DNA of 64,000 bases from contig NC_030821.1 in NCBI RefSeq assembly GCF_001704415.2, positions 37,493,210 to 37,557,209 on the forward strand. Reading direction: 5' to 3'. Below the pieces are notes generated by a model. The model worked only from the letters and a program-made list of their open reading frames with translations. It ran no database searches and was not told the origin of the DNA. Below, piece by piece: positions 33,591 through 44,031 of the stretch (position 1 is the first letter of the stretch; every line of letters begins with the position of its first letter). This stretch comes from Capra hircus. Taxonomy: Eukaryota > Chordata > Mammalia > Artiodactyla > Bovidae. A program made the position numbers and the translations under genes.

Positions 33591-34329
33591 TTTTAATCTT
33601 GATTTCATTATTTACTATATAAGCAACTTCTCTGGATTAGCTAGGATTAAACTTGACGATGAATTACATGACACTAAGATACCATGACTTCAATGAAATA
33701 GAATTATATTCCATCTTAAGTGAACAAAGACTAGAGACATACCCCTCAGGACTGGACTGGTGACTGTGAACGTCAGGGATTCTGGTCCCTTTGACTGGGT
33801 TCTAGGATCCTAAACACCTCTTTCACCTCATAGTCAAAGATGAAGGCTAGAGCTTCAGCTGTCACATCCACTTTCCAGCTAATAGGAAGGAGGAAAGAAC
33901 CAAGAAGTTTGTCTCCAGTCCGTTTACGATGATCAACCCAAAGTGTCATTCCATATAACACTTTGGTTTATAGACCTAGTTAAAATGTAGTCATGAGGCC
34001 CCACCTCCCTGCAAGAGAGGCTGAAAAATGAAATCTATTCTGAACAGCTATGTTTCAGGCTAAGAAGAATAATTCTATGAAGTAAGAGAGTGAGAACAGG
34101 TACTGGGGGACAACTGGTAGCTTCTCCCACACCTTCCCAGGCTTGTGCGCTTGGTAGATGTGAAGACTTTCTTTCTATGACTTTATTCACATCATTGATA
34201 AAAATCTTTAAGGGGACCCAGACATTGGCACATTCAGCAAGAGAAATCTTCTCCCTTGCCCTACAGTGAAAAGTCTCTTAACATGTCATTCATTCAATAA
34301 GAATCCCATAAATACAGCAAGACTGAGGC
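33591..34329. other. Unassigned DNA
   Basis: No gene or named repeat recognised. The antisense frame 33773-33961 has no domain. Confidence 0.4.
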
Positions 34330-34360
34330 GGGGGGTGCGGGGGGCGGGGGCGAGTATGGG
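34330..34360 (+). promoter_or_regulatory. G-quadruplex-forming motif
   Basis: Four G runs of 6, 6, 5 and 3 separated by TGC, C and a seven-base loop satisfy the G3+N1-7 pattern on the plus strand. It lies in an otherwise unremarkable AT-leaning neighbourhood. Formation in vivo is not shown by sequence. Confidence 0.8.
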
Positions 34361-34667
34361 ACAGGATGCGGTTGGTTATGTCAAAATTTGCACCACATCC
34401 TTCACAACCAAGGATGAGAGAAAGGACCCTAGAATATGCATGCCTTTGCTTTTTTAGTCAATATTTTCTCTCCAGTACTTTGGCGTGTAGGTCTTACCTG
34501 ATTTCTCTCTGCTAAATTAGGTGATAAAAACCAAACACTTTTTAGCTTTTTATCTCTACATTTTTAGTTGTGCATCTCAGATTTACAGACCAGGACCCCT
34601 TTAGGTACCAAATGGAATAAATATCATAGACTTCTTCTACTTCAGTTCAGCAGACCACTGCTTTTCA

Positions 34668-34815
34668 AACAATAACATACATAAATTGTGTGGAAGAAAT
34701 TGTTAAAATTCAGACTGATTCAGAGGGTCTGGGAGGGAGCCTGAGAGTCTGCCCTTCTAACAATTTCCTTGGTGATGTCAATGCTGCTGGTCATTTGACA
34801 ATAGTCTAGGTACTA
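34668..34815 (+). mobile_element. MER5-type DNA transposon
   Basis: 'ccactgcttttcaaacaata', 'gactgattcagagggtctgg' and 'gtgatgtcaatgctgctggt' follow the MER5A/B order. Confidence 0.65.
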
Positions 34816-34827
34816 AGGAGATTAGAC

Positions 34828-34945
34828 CATACACTCCATGTGACCACAGACCATGTCTGCTGTATACTGGTATACTCAAAACCCAATAGTATACATAGCA
34901 CACAGAAGTAGCACCATAAATTTTTTGAATCAATGAATAAATAAT
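34828..34945 (+). mobile_element. L2 LINE 3' end
   Basis: 'actccatgtgaccacagacc', then 'gtatacatagcacacagaag' and 'gaatcaatgaataaat' parallel the L2 3' terminus. Strongly diverged. Confidence 0.5.
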
Positions 34946-35019
34946 ATAAATATGGTCCCGTAAACTATTTATGAAAACTGAAATACTTAATTTACTTCTA
35001 CTCAGAATTACTCATAATT

Positions 35020-35165
35020 TTAATAAGCATCTACCTCATGCCCTCAACTATACTTGATACGTCAATGCCATTAATTATTTAGTGTTTACAACAATCCTAT
35101 GAGTTATGTATTATTTCCATACTGAAAATGAGAAAAGTGAAGATCAGAGATGTAAATTTGTAGAG
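35020..35165 (-). mobile_element. MIR/L2-like ancient repeat, antisense
   Basis: 'tgtttacaacaatcctatga' and 'actgaaaatgagaaaagtga' match the antisense core shared by MIR-family elements. Confidence 0.5.
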
Positions 35166-35206
35166 TCCTGAAACTAGAAAACAAAATTTTAAAATGATAG
35201 AGCCAT

Positions 35207-35310
35207 GTGGTTGATTTACAATGTTGTGTTCATTTCTGCTGTACAGCAAAGTGGCTCAGTTATACATATATCTGCGTGCATACTCAGTCACTCAGTCATG
35301 TCAAATTCTT
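35207..35310 (-). mobile_element. L1 3' UTR fragment abutting a SINE scrap
   Basis: 'tttacaatgttgtgttcatt' and 'ctgtacagcaaagtggctca' (35214-35270) are antisense L1. 'cagtcactcagtcatgtcaa' (35285-35304) is the antisense 3' edge of a Bov-A. Confidence 0.65.
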
Positions 35311-35379
35311 TTCTCAGGTCTCAGGAAGCTATGCAGTTTCCAGTCTTGCCCTCTTGGGATGTGTAGCAGTGAGATCCAG

Positions 35380-35568
35380 CCCAGGTCGAACTGTAGGAAA
35401 AAGATCACGTGGAGCAAAAGCATCCCATGCAAGCTGAGGCTCCCTAGACCACCTAGCTCTCAGACAAGTCACCCACAATCTGCAGCCACATGAGTGACCC
35501 CAAGCAAGATCGACAGAGCTACCACATTACTGCCACACAGACTTGGAAGCAAATAAAAGAACTGTTGC
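35380..35568 (+). mobile_element. Possible MaLR LTR 3' part
   Basis: 'cagccacatgagtgacccca' and 'gaagcaaataaaagaactgt' recall the polyadenylation side of MaLR-type LTRs. Weak, and no coding sequence is associated. Confidence 0.35.
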
Positions 35569-35579
35569 TACAACAGACA

Positions 35580-35779
35580 ACAGGGCTTCCCAGGTGGCTC
35601 AGTGTTAAAAAATTGACCTTGAGACACAGGTTCAATCCCTGGATGGGGAAGATCCCCAGGAGTAGAGAGAACCCACTCCGGTATTCTTGCCTGGGAAATT
35701 CCATAGACAGAGGAGCCTGGTGGGCTACAGTCCATGAAGTTGCAAAGAGTCAGACATGTCTAGCAATTGAGCACACAGG
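35580..35779 (+). mobile_element. Bov-tA SINE with 11-bp TSD
   Basis: Head 'cagggcttcccaggtggctc'. TSD tacaacagaca (35569-35579) and tacagcagaca (35780-35790), 10 of 11. Confidence 0.93.
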
Positions 35780-35790
35780 TACAGCAGACA

Positions 35791-36169
35791 GCTGCGTGTA
35801 ATACTAACTCTACATGTTGCTGTAGGGATTGGAAACCATGGCTATAACACACCCAATCCAGGGCCTGGCAATGTTTGGTACTGTTCTCAAAGTTTCTAAA
35901 AGGAAAATATTCCAAGATTTCCCTTCGTGACTTTTTCCCTCCATTAGGCATGAGTTCTCCTTTATGTTTAGACAAAGTCTCCACTGGAGTAGCTTATTAT
36001 CTGACTGGTTGCTCAGTTGAAATGCAGAGCTGATTGCCACATTCCTGTTACTGCTGTGCACACATCTGATGTTCTTTTTATGTTAATTACATCAAGACTC
36101 TGGTTTTGTGAAGAAAGAGCTGATAGTCTTGTAGTGAGTCCCATCTTGATAAATCAACTGATTTCAGGA
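35791..36169. other. Unassigned DNA
   Basis: Antisense frames at 35760-35984 and 35810-36061 have no recognised domain. Confidence 0.4.
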
Positions 36170-36345
36170 AAAATTACTCTCACAGCAACCCCATGATATA
36201 GGCAGATAAGATATTTTCCATCCTGTTTCTTTGTTTGCTTATTATTTTAACCTTACCCTAGTTAATCCATGAGGAACAAGGAAACTGAATAATTTTTCTA
36301 AATAAGAGAGGGATTTAGCACAAGTTAGAGTTGGTATTTTAATCT
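36170..36345 (-). mobile_element. MIR-like element, antisense, with duplicated segment
   Basis: 'ctctcacagcaaccccatga' and 'gaggaacaaggaaactgaat' suggest antisense MIR with an extra insert. The segment 36262-36330 recurs at 37709-37781, with 29 identical bases at its core. Confidence 0.45.
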
Positions 36346-36662
36346 CCCAAAGACAACTGACTACAAATTGTGTGTTCTTTTTACTATTCAACTAATTATG
36401 ATGATATTGAAAGCAGTGCTATTCACTTAACCTGTGGATTCAGTGGGGGCAGTATGCCCCACCAGCAAAAGTTGACTCTTGGGGGAGTGAAAAATACTTT
36501 GATATTCCAACGGTTTGTGTCCCTCAAAGGGGCCAAGGAACATAAACAGATATATAGAATATTGGTATTATTAAAATTTCACAGGAAGTAATGGTTACTA
36601 GGAAAATAATGTCTAAAATGGCTCAACAGATTATAATAAAAAGAAGGCTGAGAAACACTAAC
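36346..36662. other. Unassigned DNA
   Basis: 36370-36591 is an unrecognised 73-codon frame. Confidence 0.4.
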
Positions 36663-36857
36663 TTATCTTTTTTCTTTTTTCAGTTTTATTAAGATATACT
36701 GAAAATAAAATAGAGATATATCTAAAATGGACAATGTGATGATTTGATATACACTGTACATTGTAAAAGAATTCCCCTCACAGAGTGAATTCACACATCC
36801 ATCATTTCCCATATTAGCCTTCAGTTTTGGCCTATAACATTTGTGTTCTATTCTCTT
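36663..36857 (-). mobile_element. L1MA-type 3' UTR, antisense, left part
   Basis: 'cagttttattaagatatact' and 'gatgatttgatatacactgt' begin an antisense L1MA 3' UTR, which is interrupted at 36858. Confidence 0.72.
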
Positions 36858-37388
36858 CAGTTCAGTTGAGTCACTCAGTTGTGTCTGACTCTTTGTGACC
36901 CCATGAACTGCAGCATGCCAGGCCTCACTGTCCATCACCAGCTCCCAGAGCCTACCCAAACTCATGTCCATTGAATCGGTGATGCCATCCAACCATCTCA
37001 TCCTCTGTCATCCCCTTCTCCTCCTGCCCTCAATCTCTCCCAGCATCAGGGTCTTTTCAAATGAGTCAGCTCTTTGCATCAGGTGGCCAAAGTATTGGAG
37101 TTTCAGCTTCAACATCAGTCCTTCCAATGAACACCCAGGACTGATCTCCTTTAGGATGGACTGGTTGGATCTCCTTGCAGTCCAAGGGACTCTCAAAGAG
37201 TCTTCTCCAACACCACAATTCAAAAGTATCAATTCTTCTGCACTCAGTTTTCTTTATAGTCCAACTCTCACATCCATACATGACTACTGGAAATACCATA
37301 GCCTTGTCTAGATGGACCTTTGTTGGCAAAGTATTGTCTCTGCTTTTTAATATGCTGTCATATTACCAAAAGTTGGTCATAACTTTCC
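36858..37388 (-). mobile_element. BovB 3' portion with perfect 12-bp TSD
   Basis: A 531-bp antisense BovB from the terminal 'cagttcagttgagtcactca' to 'cataactttcc'. The TSD ttctattctctt is identical at 36846-36857 and 37389-37400. The antisense coding shadow (37066-37329) still spells the VMYGCESWTIKK block. Confidence 0.95.
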
Positions 37389-37550
37389 TTCTATTCTCTT
37401 AGCAAATTTCAATTATGTAATACAATGTTACCAACTACAGTCACTATGTTGGACATTAGATCCTCAGACCTTATTCATCTTAAAGTTGAAAGTTTGTGCC
37501 CTTTTACCTACCTTTCCCTATTTCCCCCAGCACCCAGGTGCTCCATGTCA
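37389..37550 (-). mobile_element. L1MA-type 3' UTR, antisense, middle part
   Basis: Resumes at 'agcaaatttcaattatgtaa' with 'gttaccaactacagtcacta' and 'agtttgtgcccttttaccta'. Confidence 0.72.
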
Positions 37551-37799
37551 GCAATACAGCTGTTATGCTTTCTTATTTGTGTATTGACTAAAGGATCGAT
37601 TTTAAGTTCCTTCAAGAACTTCTCCTTTGCAGTCCCATCTCAGCTAACTGGTGTAAGAGTCTCAACTTTCATCCTACCTTGACTTTCATCGTGTCTTCCT
37701 CACTCAGCTTAATACATGAGGAATCAGGAAATTGAATAATTTTTCTAAATAAGAGAGGGATAGATATAGTACAGGTTAGAGTGTCTTGTACTTTTGGCT
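37551..37799. other. Insert within the L1MA, includes duplicated segment
   Basis: About 250 bp that do not belong to the L1 and separate its parts. 37709-37781 is the second copy of the segment at 36262-36330. Confidence 0.5.
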
Positions 37800-38303
37800 T
37801 CTACAAGTTTGACTTTTAAAATAATTCCACATATAAATGATACCATTCCTCTGTCTGACTTATTTCACTGAACACAATGTTCTCTGCAATTTCACTGAAA
37901 CACAGTGTTTCATCCATATTTTCAAAAATGACAGGATTTCTTTCTTTTAAGACCAACATATATTCGAGATAAGTTTTGTTTCCTTTATATATCAGAAGTG
38001 GGGTTGCTGGATCATAGGGTAGTTCTATTATTGATTTTTTTTTTTTTGAGGAAACTTCATACTATTTTTCATAGTGGCTACAAAAATTTATATTCCCACC
38101 AATAATACCCCCAAAATTCCCTTTTCTCCATACCCCCTGCATGTGCTACCTCTTTTTAAAAAGAGCTATTCTAGCACATGTCAGGTTGTATCATGTGATT
38201 TTCCTTAGCATTCCCTGATGATGAGCGATGTTGAGCGCCTTTTCGTGTATCTATTGGTCATTTATAGATCTTCTTTGGAAAAATATTTATTCAAATTCTT
38301 TGT
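37800..38303 (-). mobile_element. L1MA-type, antisense, right part
   Basis: 'aataattccacatataaatg', 'ctctgtctgacttatttcac', 'tgaggaaacttcatactatt' and 'ggtcatttatagatcttctt' are in correct antisense order. A T-run lies at 38037-38047. Confidence 0.8.
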
Positions 38304-38305
38304 TC

Positions 38306-39205
38306 TGGATGCTCCAGCCACCAGTCATTCTCTCCTTTCTATATAACTTTTGACATCCTTATTCCCTGAAACATAATAATATTGACATTAGGCCAGTTAA
38401 TAACCATACCATAGCCTCAAAGTGTTCAAGTGAAAGGAAAAGTCACATGCCTCTCACTTTAAATCAAAAGTTATAAATGATAAAGCTGAGTGAGGCAGGC
38501 ATGTTAAAAGTCAAGATAGGATGCAAGCTAGCACTCTTGTACCAGTTAACTGAGGTGGGACTGCAAAGGAAAAGTTATTGAAGGAGCTTAAAATTGATCC
38601 TCTAGTGAATACATAAATAAGAAAGTGTAACAGCCTTATTGCTGACATGGAGAAAGTTCTGGTGATCTGAATAGATCAAACCAACCACAACATCCCTCTA
38701 AGCCAAAAGCCTAGTAGTAACCAAGGTCCTATTTCATGAAGGCTGAGAGAGATGAGGAAATTGCAGAAGAAAAGTTTGAAGTTAGCAGAAGTCAGTTCAT
38801 GAGGTTTAAAGAAACCTCTCCATATGTTAATGAAACTATCTTCATAATATAAAACTGCAAGATGAAGCAGCAAGTGCTGATATAGAAGCTTCAGCAAGTT
38901 ATCCAAGATCTAGCTAAAATGATTAATTAAGGTGGCTACAGAAAATAGCAGACTTTCAATGCATATGATGCCACCCTACATTGGAAGACAATGCTACCTA
39001 GGACTTTCATAGCTAGAGAGGAAAAGTCAGTGTCTGACTTCAAAACTGAAAAAACAGGCTGACTCTCTTGTTAGAGGCTAATGCAGTTGGTGACTTTATG
39101 ATAAAATCGATGCTCATTTACCATTCTGAAAATCCCAAGGCCCTTCAGAATTCTGCTCAGTCTGCTCTGCCTGTGCTCTATAAATGGAACAACAAAGCCT
39201 AGATT
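38306..39205 (+). mobile_element. Tigger1 (pogo-like DNA transposon), 5' half
   Basis: About 900 bp in sense orientation match Tigger1 in order. The pre-coding segment holds 'ctgaaacataataatattga', then the transposase region follows with 'gtgttcaagtgaaaggaaaa', 'aagtgctgatatagaagctt', 'tctaggactttcatagctag'-like blocks and 'gtgctctataaatggaacaa'. The match stops at about 39205, mid-transposase. The terminal inverted repeats are not seen. Tc1/mariner-superfamily cut-and-paste element, long extinct in ruminants. Confidence 0.85.
38411..39205 (+). pseudogene. Tigger1 transposase remnant
   Basis: The original start codon position reads ATA (38411-38413). The frame then gives a recognisable transposase N-terminus (ASKCSSERKS) but hits TAA at 38474-38476, where the parental family has a glutamate codon. 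Several further frame breaks follow. The N-terminal CENP-B-like DNA-binding part and the start of the catalytic DDE region (SRTFIAREEK-like, GDF block) are partly readable in shifting frames; the second half is absent. It cannot encode an active enzyme. Confidence 0.8.
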
Positions 39206-39799
39206 TCAGGTAAAGCAGCAGAAGCTGACCTGATTCCATACTCCTTATTCACTGCATACACTTCTGCAATGTGTTGAAGCCTTTCCTCTGATCTAGTTTC
39301 TATCCCAAGGTTGTATCTACCTGACAGTAATATTCTTCCACTTACCCTAGGACATTTTGAAATAAAATTGCAATATCCCAAGTCATGCAGGGACTGGGCC
39401 CACAGACATCCTAAACTTTATATATTTCTCGCTTCTTAGCAGTAGTCATGGTGACTGGTCCAATGAGGGAACACATTTGGCAAACTGCCCTGAGTCTGTC
39501 TGTGGAATTTTTACATAGCAAAATGGGATGGGGGGATGTGTTTTTACTTTGCTTGGAGGCTCTAACCTGGAATTGGCTATGTTCCCACCCCCACCATGTA
39601 GATTAAATCATCTATTTGCAATAGAAGAGGACAAAATTAATAAGCAGGAGAAACAGAGACATAGATAGCAATGGTGGCACTGTGTGTCCAAGTTCATATT
39701 TGAAGTTCCCCAGTTTGCCTGATCCTTTCAGCTCTTCCTTGGATTCTCAGAACTACCGCCTGAGTAATTTCACTAAAGTAACCTTGTTTAAGCTTTCTT
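39206..39799. other. Unassigned DNA
   Basis: Follows the Tigger break directly. I could not decide whether 39206-39420 is rearranged Tigger. Confidence 0.4.
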
Positions 39800-39809
39800 A
39801 AGTTGAAGT

Positions 39810-40024
39810 ATGAACTTCCTTCATAGCTTGGTTGGTAAAGAATCTGCCTGCAATGCAGGAGACCCAGGTTCTATTCCTGGGTCAGAAAGATCCCCTGGAG
39901 AAGGAAATGGCAATCCACTCCCAGTATTCTTGCCTGGAAAATCTAACGGACAGAGGAGCCTGGCAGACTACAGTCCATGGTGTCACAAGAGTCAGACACG
40001 ACTTAGTGACTAAACCACCACCAC
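39810..40024 (+). mobile_element. Bov-tA SINE with perfect 10-bp TSD
   Basis: 'agcttggttggtaaagaatc' head, ACC-rich tail. TSD aagttgaagt at 39800-39809 and 40025-40034. Confidence 0.94.
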
Positions 40025-40034
40025 AAGTTGAAGT

Positions 40035-40843
40035 TTGTGTCATTGCAAACATAAGAATATTAACTCTAGCCAAGATAGCTAACTCTTATCCCCTAGATGT
40101 ATGCTTTTACTTCCTGGAGTTGTTACCAGGAACAGCTGCCCAGTCAGGGAACACACTCAACTTCAGTACATTTACTTTGGGTCATGTGACCTGTTCTTAC
40201 AAACAGAAACAAGAGGAAGTAATGTATATTACTTCCAGATTAAGGTTGTTAAGAAGTGACTACATCTTCTTCGCTCTTTTTCTTCCATTAGCTGGATAGA
40301 GATAAGCATAGTGTCAGATGATGAACCTACAAGATAATACAAGGCTAAAATCCCAAATCACTAGTTAGGGGAAAGTTTCAAAGTAATATCTTTGGGAGTC
40401 TGTGTGACTGAAAAGTAAATTTCTATCATACATACTTGATAATTTACATATTTTGAGTATTGTACGTGAGAGCAACTACTCCTATCCCAAGTAATATACT
40501 ATTAAAGTCTCTAACCTCAAGTTATTCATGGAAATTAAAATTTTCTTTGAGCTTAGGAAAGAACATGAAAGATATCCTATAAATGGTACCCATTCCAAAT
40601 TTGGAAATATGAGAAGAATTTAATTGTGTGATAAAGCAAGGGAATGGAATAATACAGTAGAAGAGAAGCACATATGCAAAAAAGAAAAGCAAGAAAATCA
40701 TGGAATATTTGGAGACTAGTAATCGATTTGTTATTAATATAGAAAGGAGAAGAGTAATGGGATACCAACTGAAGTAGCCAGGGAGAACCAGGTAATAATA
40801 GGTCTTGGACCAAAAGAAATTCTATAAAATTCTAGGTTCCCAT
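40035..40843. other. Unassigned DNA, possibly old LTR-like at its start
   Basis: 40160-40310 ('gtcatgtgacctgttcttac' onward) feels like an old dispersed repeat but I cannot name it. The rest is unassigned. Confidence 0.35.
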
Positions 40844-40845
40844 AG

Positions 40846-41206
40846 TTCAGTTCAGTTCAGTCACTCAGTCATACCCGACTCTGCAACCCCACAAATTGCA
40901 GCACACCAGGCCTCCCTGTCCATCACCAACTCCCGGAGTTCACTCAAACTCACGTCCATAGAGTTGGTGATGCCATCCAGCCGTCTCATCCTCTGTCGTC
41001 CCCTTCTCCTCCTGCCCCCAATCCCTCCCAGCATCAGAGTCTTTTCCAATGAGTTAACTCTTCACCTGAGGTGGCCAAAGTACTGAAGTTTCAGCTTTAG
41101 CATCATTCCTTCCAAAGAACACCCAGGACTGATCTCCTTTAGAATGGACTGTTGGATCTCCTTGCAGTCCAAGGGACTCTCAAGAGTCCTCTCCAACAAC
41201 CACAAT
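40846..41206 (-). mobile_element. BovB 3' end, antisense
   Basis: 361 bp beginning with 'gttcagttcagttcagtcac' and ending 'tctccaacaaccacaa'. Low divergence. Confidence 0.94.
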
Positions 41207-42769
41207 CATTATATCACTCCTGAGGACAGAAAGAGCAAGTATTGTTTACAGAAGTTTTTTTATAGGATTCATGGTGTGTATATCAGGAGAAGAAAAAGTT
41301 GATACGCTGCACATAAATAATGAAGTTAGGGATTGGGCTGATTCTGGATTGAGCTTAAACTTGAGAGTAGTCAATAGTCTTTGTAGTAGCTTGGAATAAA
41401 ACTTCTTACTAAGAGTTCTTTGTATGAGATGGTGACAAACTAATTTAAATTAATTCTGTCTCGAGATATAGAAATAACAAACACCCAGAGGGAAAGCAAA
41501 TCACTTAAGCTATGACTGTATCCAAAATAGTGCAAAAATATTATTGAAATTCTCTGGGGTTTGTGGAATAAGCCAGTTATGGAAGTATCAGGACCCAGGA
41601 CCAACTTATAACAAAAGAGTGAGATAGTAGCCAGGTTACTTTGTTTTATCTTGCTTTCTTGTGCTACTCTCCATTACCAGCAGCAATCTGGGTGTACCAT
41701 TTCCCTGCCACCTTAGAAACAACTGCACTAAACCTATTAAGTCACACTAATGAGTCTGTATTCTATCTTGAATGTGTAAGTTACTCCTACCATCATGTAA
41801 CAGCCATAATATCAGCACCCAGGAAATACAACTGTATTTTTAGTCCAGGCTTATTTGTCCTCTAGTAAATAATTAGTAACTCTGACATAGAACAATTTCA
41901 CATTAAGTGAAAGAAAATAAATGGGCTAGAGGAAATCAACTGAAATAGCTGTTTTATAACACAGAAAAATAATAATATCTTAAAATAGTTCATCTGCTGA
42001 CAGCATACTGATACTTGAAAAATTCTACAAATAAACTTAACAAGCCTTTGATGTTGCAGCTATGAATCTCGTTGCCAGAAAGTAGCCATGAAGGCAAAGG
42101 GGATACTATTTAGATACTGCCAATAAATAATAAAGAAATCAAATTAAAGAATTACACTTTTCAAGAAATAATGTAGTTGCTTTATCAAACGAGGATTTTG
42201 TGTCACTTTGGAAATCAAATTTTCTCAACCTGTTTTTTACCAAATGTTATTTGGTATTTTACAATAAAAGTTTCTGACTAACAATACTTGGGAAACGTTA
42301 GCTTAGATTTGATCAGGTTTCTCAATTGCAGGATTTTTCAAAGTCTGTAATATGCTAAGCAGCAATATTAATGTTTAAGAAAGGATTTTAAGCATAAACC
42401 TTGTTTCCCTAACCTATTTGACCTTGCAACATTTTTTGGTAAAACATCTCAAACAATGCTCAGAATTACCAGTTTAACTAGTTCCATGTACTTTCACTGT
42501 AATCAAAGAATTAATTTTTAATTCAGTCTTCCAAATTTTGTATAAATGAATTTAGTCAAAGCAATTATAAAGCAATTGTTTAGTATTGTAATTAGGGGGA
42601 AATTATTACTCAAAAGAAATTCTGCACCTGAACTTACCATGGAAATCTCAGTCAGAATAAAGAAGAGAACCATATTTACCAGAGAGTGTAGGGTCCTCTC
42701 CAGGGGAACTGAGTGAACACCACAGATATGGACCCTTCTGGCCTTCTGACCAGTGCTGCTCGTCCCAAG
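41207..42769. other. Unassigned AT-rich DNA
   Basis: 1.5 kb with no recognised repeat or gene. 41641-41865 has an unrecognised 74-codon frame. Confidence 0.45.
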
Positions 42770-42777
42770 AAATAAAA

Positions 42778-42913
42778 GTGAAAGTGAAAGTGTAAGTCCC
42801 TCAGTCATGTCCAACTCTTTGTGACTCCATGGACTGTAGCCCACCAGGTTTCTCTGTCCATGGAACTCTCCAGACAAGAATATTGGAGTGGGTTGCCATT
42901 TCCTTCCTTACAT
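42778..42913 (-). mobile_element. Bov-A SINE, antisense, with 8-bp TSD
   Basis: The tail shows as (GTGAAA)n at the left end. TSD aaataaaa at 42770-42777 and 42914-42921. Confidence 0.88.
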
Positions 42914-42954
42914 AAATAAAATTAATTATTTTATGGTACAGCTACTCACCAGGG

Positions 42955-43155
42955 CTTCATCTGGTGTCTCAGATGGTAAAGAATCTGACGTTGATGCTAG
43001 GAAAGGTTGAAAGCAAAAGGAGAATGGAGTGGCAGAGGATGAGATGGTTAGAAAGCATCACCAATGCAATGAACATGAATTTGAGCAAACTCCAGGAGAT
43101 AGTGGAGGACAGGGGAACCTGGCATGCTGCAATCCATGAGGTGACTGAACAACAG
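42955..43155 (+). mobile_element. Chimeric Bov-tA head joined to BovB tail
   Basis: 42955-42990 is the tRNA-Glu-derived head of Bov-tA (ends 'ggtaaagaatctg'). At about 42991 it switches to BovB 3' sequence starting 'ttgatgctaggaaagg', some 70-80 bp further 5' in BovB than the usual Bov-tA junction, and runs to 'gaggtgactgaac'. It could be a recombinant SINE, template switching, or a BovB inserted into a Bov-tA whose remainder was lost. Confidence 0.75.
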
Positions 43156-43617
43156 CTTAAAATGCAATATTTTCACTGCTTTTATAGCCAAATGACTAAG
43201 CCTATTTTCTTTTCATCCTGGTGAGAATAACAATAGTATTTTTTGAGTTGAAATACCAAAAGATTATCTGTTCATTAAATATGGTCATCTTTTTTAAAAA
43301 AATTCATTGAAAGATATATATGAATCTGATTGACTTGGCATACAAACAAAAGCTAAATGGGACAGTTTTTCCATCTATCTGAAACAAATCTGCAAATTCT
43401 GTGAAATAAGAGCATTAAAATTTATTGTCCTGTTCCAATGACTAATAACTACTTCTGTTTTTTAACAACAACTCCACAGAGGAAGTTTTCTGAGCTAAGG
43501 TTTTTCTTACAATATTAACACATGCTGAGGAATACTTTGGTTTACTTTTTTTTTCTTTTCAAAATTCCAAAACAAATGCGTAAATCCATCTTGAGAACAG
43601 CAATAACTACACAGAAG
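43156..43617. other. Unassigned AT-rich DNA
   Basis: Nothing recognised. Confidence 0.4.
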
Positions 43618-43735
43618 ACTTAGGATGCCTAGGAGTCAGAAGATGTGAGTCCAAGGTCCAGTTCTGCGACTATCTTTGGACAATGAGCAAACTTTTCCAG
43701 GTATCATTTCCCTAACATAAAATGAAAAGGTTTGA
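43618..43735 (+). mobile_element. MIR SINE
   Basis: 'gaagatgtgagtccaaggtc' and 'atctttggacaatgagcaaa' followed by 'ccctaacataaaatgaaaag' are the sense MIR core. Confidence 0.65.
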
Positions 43736-43988
43736 ATTGGTCATCCTAGCTTCAGAAAGACTTGAAAATAATTTTTCAATGTGTCAGTCCCTTTAGTTGA
43801 AACTCAAATAAGCAGAATGAGAGTGGGTCCCAGTGTCTCATGTGTATTCCTATTGCAAAGTAGTGCAGAGATTTCCCAAGGCTATCAATATGCTCTTGTG
43901 AAGCCCATTCCTAAAAGGAGGTGACTATTAATCTCATGCGAGTCTAAAGGCAACTCTGGAGGTCAAGTGGGGAAGGGGATTAGGAAGG

Positions 43989-44031
43989 AACAAGCTCTGC
44001 AGAGCTTGTTTAACCGTTAACCGTTAACCGT
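43989..44031. repeat. 22-bp perfect palindrome abutting 3 x 7-bp array
   Basis: 43989-44010 equals its own reverse complement over all 22 bases (centre CTGCAG). It is followed without a gap by TAACCGT three times (44011-44031). On the opposite strand the array reads as repeated TAACGG, the recognition core of MYB-type proteins. No repeat family recognised around it. Function unknown. Confidence 0.85.

Noticed and set aside
44011..44031. Interstitial telomere repeat
   Set aside because: The unit is TAACCGT, not TTAGGG/CCCTAA, and only three copies are present.
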